Source: Microbacterium sp. SORGH_AS_1204
Lineage (GTDB): Bacteria > Actinomycetota > Actinomycetes > Actinomycetales > Microbacteriaceae
Reading direction: 5' to 3'
Assembly (NCBI RefSeq): GCF_030818935.1
Contig: NZ_JAUTBD010000001.1
Span: forward strand, 1,922,001 to 1,986,000
DNA: 64,000 nt
The translations under genes and the position numbers were made by a program. Shown in pieces: positions 57,172 through 64,000 of the stretch. Positions within the stretch are counted from its first letter, which is position 1. Every line of letters starts with the position of its first letter. A model generated the notes under the pieces. That model was not told where the DNA came from. It made no database searches and saw only the letters and a list, made by a program, of their open reading frames with translations.

Positions 57172-58497
57172 ATGACCCGCAGCACGGCCCTGCACACCGA
57201 CCGTTACGAACTGACGATGCTCGACGCGGCCCTTCGCGACGGCACCGCCTCGCGCCGCTGCGTGTTCGAGGTGTTCGGGCGGCGGCTCTCGGGAGGACGC
57301 CGCTTCGGCGTCGTCGCGGGCACCGGCCGCCTGCTCGAGGCCATCCGCGACTTCCGCTTCGGCGACGACGAGCTGCGGTACCTGCGCGACAACCGCATCG
57401 TGGATGCCGCGACCCTCGACTTCCTCGCCGGGTACCGCTTCACCGGGTCGGTGACCGGATACCGCGAGGGCGAGGTGTACTTCCCCGGCTCGCCGCTGCT
57501 CACCATCGAGGGCACGTTCGCCGAGGCCGTTCTGCTGGAGACGGTGGCGCTCAGCATCCTGAACTACGACAGCGCCGTCGCCACCGCCGCCGCCCGCATG
57601 AGCGTCGCCGCCGGCGATCGCCCGCTGGCCGAGATGGGATCGCGCCGGGCGAGCGAACAGGCGGCGGTCGCGGCGGCGCGTGCGGCGTACATCGCCGGCT
57701 TCTCGGCCACGAGCAACCTGGAGGCGGGCCGCCGCTGGGGCGTGCCGACGATGGGCACGGCCGCGCACGCGTGGACGCTGCTGCACGACAGCGAAGAAGA
57801 GGCGTTCCGCTCGCAGATCAACGCCCTCGGCACCGACACGACGCTCCTCGTCGACACGTACGACATCGCCGAGGGCGTCCGCACGGCCGTCCGCGTGGCG
57901 GGGACCGAGCTCGGTGGTGTGCGGATCGACTCCGGCGACCTGCCGATCGTCGCGGGTGAGGTGCGGGCGCTGCTCGACGAGCTCGGCGCGACCGGCACCC
58001 GCATCACCGTGACCAGCGACCTCGACGAGTACGCCCTCGCCGCCCTCGCGGCATCCCCCGTCGACTCGTACGGAGTGGGCACGTCGGTGGCGACCGGATC
58101 GGGCGTGCCGACGGCGGGTCTCGTCTTCAAGCTCGTCGCGCGCGAAGCCGTCGACGGATCGTGGGTCGCGGTTGCCAAGGCCTCGGCGCAGAAGGCGTCG
58201 CACGGGGGCCGCAAGGCCGCGTTCCGCACGCTCGACGCGGGCACGGCGACGGCGGAGGTCATCGTCGTCAGCGACGGGTTCGAAGCGCTGTCGACGGCCG
58301 CTGAGCATCCCGACGCCCGCGCCCTGCAGACGATGCTGATGTCCGGCGGAGAGGCGGATGCCGCTGCCCTCGGTGCCGCCGGTGTGCAGGCCGCGCGGGC
58401 TCATCACGCCCGTGTGCGCGAGGAGCTGCCGGTGCGCGCCCTCGCGCTCAGCAAGGCCGATCCGGCGCTGGCGACGGAGTACCGCGAGGCCCCGTGA
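57172..58497 (+). CDS. pncB: Nicotinate phosphoribosyltransferase
   Basis: 441 residues; joins nicotinate to phosphoribosyl pyrophosphate in NAD salvage. Seen: LHTDRYELTMLDAALRDG at the N-terminus, EMGSRRASEQAAVAAARAAY and a phosphate-site region VRIDSGDLP near residue 245. SASAQ-like C-terminal loops (AKASAQKASHGGRKA) are typical of actinobacterial PncB. The ATG follows TAGGCT by six bases, the leaderless spacing. Stand-alone gene divergent from murI. Confidence 0.95.
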   Translation: MTRSTALHTDRYELTMLDAALRDGTASRRCVFEVFGRRLSGGRRFGVVAGTGRLLEAIRDFRFGDDELRYLRDNRIVDAATLDFLAGYRFTGSVTGYREGEVYFPGSPLLTIEGTFAEAVLLETVALSILNYDSAVATAAARMSVAAGDRPLAEMGSRRASEQAAVAAARAAYIAGFSATSNLEAGRRWGVPTMGTAAHAWTLLHDSEEEAFRSQINALGTDTTLLVDTYDIAEGVRTAVRVAGTELGGVRIDSGDLPIVAGEVRALLDELGATGTRITVTSDLDEYALAALAASPVDSYGVGTSVATGSGVPTAGLVFKLVAREAVDGSWVAVAKASAQKASHGGRKAAFRTLDAGTATAEVIVVSDGFEALSTAAEHPDARALQTMLMSGGEADAAALGAAGVQAARAHHARVREELPVRALALSKADPALATEYREAP

Positions 58498-58627
58498 CCC
58501 CGGGCCGCCTTGTCGGCGGGTGAGATCGCACCTTCGCTCGGGTGACCGCCGACGCGAGTCCTCCGGGCCGGTTCCGACGGCGATCTAGCGTGGGAGCTCC
58601 GTCCCGTGCCGGCTCCGGAGGTCGCCC

Positions 58628-59179
58628 GTGCCCCTCACGTCATCGCACCCGTCGCACGCACAGCCGTCCCGGCGCGGTCTCATCGGCGCGGCGGCATGGG
58701 CGGTGCCGGCCATCGTCGCCTCCACCGCCACTCCTGCCTTCGCCGTCTCGGGCGGGAGCGTGCCGGTGGCCAAGATCCGCCCCAGCTCCGACTTCGCCGT
58801 CGAGGACCGACGACAGTACGACGCCGCGACGAATGCCAACCGGGGCCCACTGACCGTGTACGTGCCGGGTACCTCGATCACGGTGTCGAGAGGGTCGTCA
58901 GCTGACGAGCGACTCGTAGATCTCTTTGCACTGCGGGCAGACCGGGAACTTCTCGGGGTCGCGACCGGGCGTCCACTTCTTGCCGCACAGTGCCCGCACG
59001 GGCTTGCCGGTGATCGCGGATTCGAGGATCTTGTCTTTCTTGACGTAGTGCGAGAAGCGCTCATGGTCGCCGGGCTCGATGTTCTCTTCGCGGATGAGCT
59101 CTTCGAGCTCACGATCCAGGGTCGCGAGACCCCCGCTGTCAGGACTGTCGAGAGGCGTGCTCATGGAGAGCCAGTGTAG
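58628..59179 (+). pseudogene. 3'-truncated Tat-exported protein
   Basis: A GTG start opens a clear twin-arginine signal: SRRGLIGAAAWAVPAIVAST then ATPAFAVSGG. About 40 plausible mature residues follow (ending near PLTVYVPGTSITVS, base 58890). After that the frame runs antisense through the DUF3039 gene and becomes composition noise to a stop at 59179. So the secreted protein's own end is missing, or its short mature part merely overlaps DUF3039. I favour loss of the 3' portion. The original function is unknown. Confidence 0.6.
58898..59164 (-). CDS. DUF3039 family protein
   Basis: 88 residues: GLATLDRELEELIREENIEP, GDHERFSHYVKKDKI, VRALCGKKWTPGRDPEKFPV and CPQCKEIYESL. The Cys-N-CPQC arrangement suggests a small zinc-binding protein. 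The family is conserved in actinobacteria but without assigned function. The ATG follows TACACT by eight bases. Its 3' half overlaps the remnant of a Tat-exported protein gene on the other strand. Confidence 0.93.
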   Translation of the reverse strand: MSTPLDSPDSGGLATLDRELEELIREENIEPGDHERFSHYVKKDKILESAITGKPVRALCGKKWTPGRDPEKFPVCPQCKEIYESLVS

Positions 59180-59213
59180 CCGCGGACCGCGCCCGACGGT
59201 CGGGTCGTCGGGT

Positions 59214-60776
59214 TCAGGTCGCTTCGGCGAACTCCATGAGACGCGTCGCGCGGCGTTCGTAGATCACGGCTCCGAGGAGGATTCCCACGACGAGCACGAA
59301 CGCGCCGGCTCCGACACCGACCCACAGCGCGAGCACGGAGTCGATGGTGTCGCCATCGATCGCCTGCCAGGTGAGCCAGCCGGCCGGAAGCGCTGTCAGG
59401 ACCGCGCCGAGCATCACCAGGCCCTGCGCGATGACCCCGCCGGAGCCGGTGCGCTGCGGCTGCTGGAACGGGCTGTCGCCGGGTCGGGAGACGGCGTAGG
59501 GCGCGAGCACCGACGAGATGCTCGACAGGCCCAGACCGCCGAGGAACAGCGCCGCGCACACGCCGACCATCGCGGGGAAGATGGCCCACCGGCCGTGCGC
59601 GACGATGGCGAGCGGCAGGCTGACGGCCAGGATCGGGATGGCGATGAGCAGAACCGGCACGAGACGCCCCACGCGGTCGGGGATGCCGCGGATGCCGCTG
59701 GCGATGTGCATCCATAGGGCCGTGGAGTCGTAGGCGAGGTCGTTGTGCGGCAGCCAGCCGAAGAAGACCGCCATGATGGGCACCGGCAGCAGCACGGCGA
59801 GCTCGAACGGCACCCCCGCCACCAGCAGGGGCACGGTCGACACCACGGCGGCGATCGGCACGATCACGACGTTGACGATGTAGCGACGGTCGCGCAGCCA
59901 GTACGACAGGCTCCGGGCCGCGACCGCTCCTCCGGGGGTTCCCGGCAGCAGAGCGAACCATCCCAGTCCACCCCGCTCGCGTGCGGCGGCGGGGCGGCGG
60001 GTTGTGGTGAGCAGCACCCGCACGAGGGCGAACCACGCAACGGTCAGCACCGCCACCGTGGCGAGAGCGACGACGAGACTGCCCGCCGCGGCGCCGGCGG
60101 TGGGCGCGAGGCCGACCGACCACGCCGCACCGATCGGTGTCCACGACAGGATCTCGGCGGCGGAGGCCAGCTGCGTGGGCACGGCACCGCGCCATTCGAG
60201 CGACCCGAGGAACACCCCGATCGGCACCACGACGACGAGCACGGCGATCAGGTAGACGCTCACGAGTTCGCGCGATTGCCGGGGCCGCTGCACGAGCGCC
60301 CCGAGGGCCATGCTGACGCGCGCGAACAGCACGCACGTCGTCAGGCCCAGGATGACGGATGCCGTACTCGCCACCGCCGACGCGCCCTGCGCGCCCCACG
60401 CGACGGCGAGGCTCACGCCGAGGGCGAGCATGACGAGCACCGGCACGCTGAGGAATCCGGCGAGCAGCAGAGCCGCGGCGAGGGGGCGTGGTTCGGGGCC
60501 GATCACGGCGAAGCGTCTGGGGTCGAGCGGGTCGACCGAGGCAGTCACGGGCGGGCCGACCGCGAATCCGAGCGTCACCGCGGAGCCTGCGAGCACGCTC
60601 ACGACCGCGGTGGTGAGACGGTCGGCCTCGGCGAGGCCCGCGGCACTCATCGCCGCGACGACGGTGGCGCCGACGAGGAGCACCACGCCGATCACTCGCC
60701 GGATCACGTCGCGCCGGTCGCCGCGGAGGGCGCCCAGCATCATCGCCAGTCTCAGGCGGAGAACGTGTGCAACCAC
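59214..60776 (-). CDS. ABC exporter permease, 12-helix type
   Basis: 520 residues, about 12 hydrophobic helices and no extended extracytoplasmic domain. Topology resembles large ABC-2-like exporter permeases. The GTG start at 60776 has GGAGGG six bases upstream and overlaps the ATPase stop by 25 bp; MMLGALRGD at 60743 is an alternative. The pair ATPase-permease is probably one exporter, with substrate unknown. The central cytoplasmic stretch TTTRRPAAARERGGL is basic. Confidence 0.88.
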   Translation of the reverse strand: MVAHVLRLRLAMMLGALRGDRRDVIRRVIGVVLLVGATVVAAMSAAGLAEADRLTTAVVSVLAGSAVTLGFAVGPPVTASVDPLDPRRFAVIGPEPRPLAAALLLAGFLSVPVLVMLALGVSLAVAWGAQGASAVASTASVILGLTTCVLFARVSMALGALVQRPRQSRELVSVYLIAVLVVVVPIGVFLGSLEWRGAVPTQLASAAEILSWTPIGAAWSVGLAPTAGAAAGSLVVALATVAVLTVAWFALVRVLLTTTRRPAAARERGGLGWFALLPGTPGGAVAARSLSYWLRDRRYIVNVVIVPIAAVVSTVPLLVAGVPFELAVLLPVPIMAVFFGWLPHNDLAYDSTALWMHIASGIRGIPDRVGRLVPVLLIAIPILAVSLPLAIVAHGRWAIFPAMVGVCAALFLGGLGLSSISSVLAPYAVSRPGDSPFQQPQRTGSGGVIAQGLVMLGAVLTALPAGWLTWQAIDGDTIDSVLALWVGVGAGAFVLVVGILLGAVIYERRATRLMEFAEAT

Positions 60777-63220
60777 TCGAGGCCCTCCACGTCGCCCAGC
60801 CCGCCCGACAGTTCACGGAAACGCTCTTCGAGGGTGCCTTCGCCGCGTACCTCGTCTACGGTGCCTTCGGCGAGCACCTGTCCCGACACGATGACCGCGA
60901 CGCGCGAGCACACCCGCTCGACGAGTTCCATGCCGTGGCTCGAGAGGATCACAGTGCCGCCGTGATCGACGTAGGTGCGGAGGATGTCGAGGATGACGCC
61001 GCTGGAGACGGGGTCGACGGCCTCGAAGGGTTCGTCGAGCACGAGGAGCCGGGGCGAGTGGATCATCGCGCCCGCGAGCATGACCTTCTTGGTCATGCCG
61101 GCCGAGTAGTCGGAGACCGGCCGCGCGAGCGCGTCGACGAGGTCGAAGGCGCGGGCCAGGTCGGCCATACGGCTCTCGACGAGACCGCCGGGGAGTCCGC
61201 GCAGCGCGCCGTAGTACGACAGCAGCTGACGCCCGGTCAGACGGTCGAAGGTGCGCAGACGATCCGGCAGAACGCCGATGAGCTTCTTCGCCTCGCGCGC
61301 CCGCTTCTTGGCATCGACTCCGTTGATGGTGACGTCGCCCGCGTCGGCGCGGAGCAGGCCCGCGATGATCGACAGGGTCGTGGTCTTGCCGGCGCCGTTA
61401 GGGCCGACCAGGCCATAGAACGAGCCGGCGGGAACGGTGAGGTCGATCGCGTCGACGGCCCGAAGGTCGCCGAAGGTCTTGGTGATGTGGCGCAGAGTGA
61501 GCGCCGGAACCGCAGCGCCCGTCTCGGCATCGTCGTCGGCGGCCGCCTCGGCGCGGGTGGCGACCGCGTGCTCGTCGGTGTCGACGACGTCGGCATCTGC
61601 CGCGTCGGTCGTGTCTGCGGCCGCAGCGTCGGCGAGCGGCGCGTCGGTAGACGGCACGTCGACCGCCGTGGGGGCGACGACAGGCGCGTCGACGACCGAC
61701 GAGTGCTCCACCGCGGCATCAGCGAGCGGCGCATCGGTCGGCGCGGCATCGGTCGGCGGTGCGGCATCCGCGGGCGGCGCATCCGTCGGCGCGTCCCCTA
61801 CGCGCACATCCGGCGGAGTCGGGTCGTGCACGTCGTTCGCGGGCGCGGGATCGCCGGCGACTTCGTCGTCGGGGATCGACTCGACAGCCGCTTCGTCGTC
61901 CGTTCGAACGTCTGAGCGGGAGACGCCGTCGACCTCGAGCGGAGTGTCGGCGATGACCTCGACCTCGGATGACGAGGGCTCGGCGGATTCCGAGACGGCG
62001 ACGGCGTCGGATGCCCGCCCGGGCTCGTCGACCGCGGTGTCAGGGCCGACGATCACCGGCTCTTCGACGGCGACGTCGGCGGCCGTGGGGTCTTCGGGCG
62101 ACGACTCGACGCCGGCGTCGTGCTTATCGACCTCGACATCGGCGGATGCGGCGTCATCGACCGAGGTGTCGGGGCCGACGGTCACCGGCTGCTCGACGGC
62201 GACATCGGCGGGCGTCGGGTCGGCGCCCGCCTCGGCGGCTCGGTCGTCGGTCGTCGCGGCGTCGACGGCACCCGGCACCGGCAGCGGCGGGCGCGGCGGA
62301 ATGACGATGTCGTCGAAAGCGATCACCGGCGCCGCCGCCGCGTGCGGAGCCGACGCCGCCTCGACACGGTCGTCGGCACTCGCGGCCACGTCGGCGGGCA
62401 CAACGGCATCCGGGGCATCGTCGTCATCGCTCTGCCCCGCAGCGACCTCATCAGCGGCGCCATCCGACGCACTGTCGTCGGCATCCTTCTGCGCGGGCGC
62501 ACTCGCACCTCCGTCGCCGGCGTTGCTCAGCTCTGGGGCGACCGCAGGGGCGTCGTGGGGGTCACCGTCTCGAGCTGACGTGTCGAGGCCACCGGCGCCG
62601 TCGCCCGCGTTCGCTCCCGACGGTGACGTCGGCGGCGACACGGGTTCCGCCCCGCCGCCCGTCGACGTCTGGTCGTCGGTGACCGACGACTCGGGGAACG
62701 TCATCACATCGGACGACCCGGGCGCCGCGACGGCGTGCGCCCCCGTTGTCGCGGGCGTCTCGACGTCATCGGTCGAGGCGGCCGCCACGGTGGCTGCGGT
62801 CGCGGAGGTTGCCGAGTCGCGCGGCGTCGCCGGCTTCTTCGCCGCGGAGGTGCGGGGGGCGGCCGGCCTCTTGGCCGCGGCGGTCTTCTTCGCGGCCGCA
62901 GTGCGGGCGGTGCCGCCGGCCGCCGACGTGCGAGCGGCGCCACCAGTCGTCGGAGTACGCCCGCCACCGCCCGCCGCTGCGCGCGCGGCGCTCGCGGTGC
63001 GGGGCGCACGCGGCTTGGGCGCCGGCTTGCTCGCCGCCTCGGCTGAAACCCCGGAGTTCGGCTCGCTGTCGCCCTGCGAACGCGCGGGCGGACGCTTCGA
63101 CGCGGTGCCGCGCGGACTGCGCGGCTTCGGCGCTGCGGTGGCCGCGGGTTCGACGCTCGCCGCGACGCCCTCGGTCTCGGAGGAGGACGATTCGGGGAGA
63201 TCCGGCAGCGACGCTGTCAT
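60752..63220 (-). CDS. ABC transporter ATPase with a ~570-residue low-complexity N-terminal extension
   Basis: 822 residues. The ATPase domain is residues 573-822: Walker A GPNGAGKTTT at 606, a degenerate signature DYSAGMTKK near 706, Walker B LLVLDEPF near 725, and H-loop histidine near 762. Before it, residues 30-140 are Lys/Ala/Pro/Arg-rich, like a histone-H1 tail (TAAAKKTAAAKRPAAPRT-like). Residues 150-570 are acidic and Ala/Pro/Asp/Thr-rich, with an internal repeat around ADVAVE-PV-VGPDT-VD and ADTTDA/DAPLADAA repeats. No membrane helix occurs. The start at 63220 follows TAGTTT by six bases, so the extension is transcribed and translated as one frame. Coupled to a permease. Confidence 0.9.
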   Translation of the reverse strand: MTASLPDLPESSSSETEGVAASVEPAATAAPKPRSPRGTASKRPPARSQGDSEPNSGVSAEAASKPAPKPRAPRTASAARAAAGGGGRTPTTGGAARTSAAGGTARTAAAKKTAAAKRPAAPRTSAAKKPATPRDSATSATAATVAAASTDDVETPATTGAHAVAAPGSSDVMTFPESSVTDDQTSTGGGAEPVSPPTSPSGANAGDGAGGLDTSARDGDPHDAPAVAPELSNAGDGGASAPAQKDADDSASDGAADEVAAGQSDDDDAPDAVVPADVAASADDRVEAASAPHAAAAPVIAFDDIVIPPRPPLPVPGAVDAATTDDRAAEAGADPTPADVAVEQPVTVGPDTSVDDAASADVEVDKHDAGVESSPEDPTAADVAVEEPVIVGPDTAVDEPGRASDAVAVSESAEPSSSEVEVIADTPLEVDGVSRSDVRTDDEAAVESIPDDEVAGDPAPANDVHDPTPPDVRVGDAPTDAPPADAAPPTDAAPTDAPLADAAVEHSSVVDAPVVAPTAVDVPSTDAPLADAAAADTTDAADADVVDTDEHAVATRAEAAADDDAETGAAVPALTLRHITKTFGDLRAVDAIDLTVPAGSFYGLVGPNGAGKTTTLSIIAGLLRADAGDVTINGVDAKKRAREAKKLIGVLPDRLRTFDRLTGRQLLSYYGALRGLPGGLVESRMADLARAFDLVDALARPVSDYSAGMTKKVMLAGAMIHSPRLLVLDEPFEAVDPVSSGVILDILRTYVDHGGTVILSSHGMELVERVCSRVAVIVSGQVLAEGTVDEVRGEGTLEERFRELSGGLGDVEGLEWLHTFSA

Positions 63221-63357
63221 CGCACCAAACTATCAACCCCCTCCGACACCACCCGCCTCTTGCCGATGCGCGCGGACCGTGCGAGGCGGTCCCGACGGCC
63301 CACCGGCGACCCGTCAAGGCACGGCCGACGCCGAGGCGCCCGGGAGAAGATGAGGTC

Positions 63358-64000
63358 ATGGCTGAGAAGGTGCATCGCATCCATTCCCTCCCGAACGACG
63401 CGCCCTGGACGGGCGGGCTCCCGCCGGTCGGGTCGGAGGAGCATCCCCGTGCGATCCGCATGCTCGACCGCGTGCTCTCGGTGCAGCGCCCCGTGGTGCT
63501 CGCGCACCTGCGCGGCATCCGTCTACGGCATCCGGATGCAACGGTCGACGACATCCTCAAGATCCTCGAGCGCCGCTACCTCGCGGCGGTGACCACGGGA
63601 GGGGCGGCAGTCGGGGCCACCGCCGTCGTACCGGGCATCGGCACGAGTGTCACGCTCGCGTTGAGCGGGGTCGAGACCGTCGGGTTCCTCGAGGCGACCG
63701 CCCTGTTCGCGCAGTCGGTAGCCGAGGTGCACGGCGTCGCCGTCGAAGACCCCGACCGCGGGCGGGCCCTCGTGCTGGCGCTCATGCTCGGCAAAGAAGG
63801 CGTCGATCTCGTGTCGCAGCTCGCCGCGCAGGCCGCCGGTCGCGGCACGACCCGATCCGGATACTGGGGGGAGCTCATCACGAAGACGCTGCCGCGCGCC
63901 GCGGTGGGTCCCCTCGTCGACCGCTTGAAGACCTCGTTCGTGCGGCAGTTCGCCACCCGCGGCGGCGCATCATTTCTGGGCAAGGCGCTGCCCTTCGGCG
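63358..64000 (+). CDS. Conserved hypothetical protein, 3' end cut by window
   Basis: The frame stays open to base 64000, 214 codons visible. ATG 63358 has GAAGATGAGG upstream. It begins MAEKVHRIHSLPNDAPWTGG. A glycine/alanine/valine-rich, probably membrane-associated stretch follows near residue 85 (AVTTGGAAVGATAVVPGIGT), then a helical region. The pattern resembles EcsC-like or other small membrane-associated families, but I cannot assign it. Divergent from the ABC exporter. Confidence 0.82.
   Translation, partial: MAEKVHRIHSLPNDAPWTGGLPPVGSEEHPRAIRMLDRVLSVQRPVVLAHLRGIRLRHPDATVDDILKILERRYLAAVTTGGAAVGATAVVPGIGTSVTLALSGVETVGFLEATALFAQSVAEVHGVAVEDPDRGRALVLALMLGKEGVDLVSQLAAQAAGRGTTRSGYWGELITKTLPRAAVGPLVDRLKTSFVRQFATRGGASFLGKALPFG

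Noticed and set aside
61437..63353. Plus-strand Ser/Thr/Ala-rich open frame of 638 codons
   Set aside because: Complement of the low-complexity extension of the ABC ATPase. The ATPase frame has a promoter, a C-terminal domain and a coupled permease; this one has none.

Overview
The window is high-G+C DNA with the gene content, operon order and start-site style of an actinobacterium. The best guess is a Microbacteriaceae member, probably Microbacterium. The evidence is the actinobacterial order prfB-ftsE-ftsX-smpB, a DUF3039 gene, an OtsAB trehalose pathway, a mycobacterial-type LigD (Pol-PE-Lig), a 12-residue tmRNA tag, many leaderless-type promoters, and a conspicuous GGATGCCG word scattered through the sequence. 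It reads as ordinary chromosome. I see no insertion sequence, prophage, CRISPR array or rRNA.

Layout. 1-2630: the end of a siderophore-type ABC ATPase, a lipoprotein, a small conserved-looking ORF and a decayed secreted repeat protein. 2977-4710: tRNA-Gln and gltX. 4721-8869: a LysR regulator divergent from a class-V aminotransferase-fold enzyme, then an MFS transporter coupled to a fumarylacetoacetate-hydrolase-family enzyme. 8999-22590: amino-acid biosynthesis. This block holds ilvE, leuB, serA and an ilvD-ilvB-ilvN-ilvC run, which supply valine, isoleucine, leucine and serine. It is interrupted by a TetR/DHA2 efflux pair, a two-gene membrane-protein operon and G+C-rich tandem repeats. 22727-24972: otsA-otsB. 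25569-29126: IclR regulator, 3-oxoacid CoA-transferase A and B, thiolase. 29165-30912: MarR plus MFS. 31012-32724: a secreted DUF4082/beta-helix protein. 33278-35750: tRNA-Lys, hisN-like phosphatase, lipoprotein, YaeQ.

35839-41002 is a translation-rescue and division block: tmRNA (ssrA), a SIMPL protein, smpB, ftsX, ftsE and prfB. The ftsE tail is frameshifted as sequenced. 41029-47951: an MFS transporter, a sortase-type M28 peptidase, a DUF1275 membrane protein, a quinone-reductase-like enzyme and an amidohydrolase. 48003-52544: tRNA-Leu, DedA, and the divergent non-homologous end-joining pair ku and ligD, which share a symmetric 17-bp promoter element. 52829-58497: CDF cation exporter, glycosyltransferase, murI-rph-rdgB, and nicotinate phosphoribosyltransferase. 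58628-64000: a truncated Tat-exported protein overlapping DUF3039, an ABC exporter pair whose ATPase carries a roughly 570-residue low-complexity N-terminal extension, and the start of a conserved unknown protein.

The most interesting signals are the ku/ligD shared element, the giant disordered extension on the ABC ATPase, the ftsE frameshift, a recurrent TAnnnT-N6-start (leaderless) promoter pattern, and several minisatellites with periods of 17, 26, 27, 63 and 69 bp in the gaps between operons.
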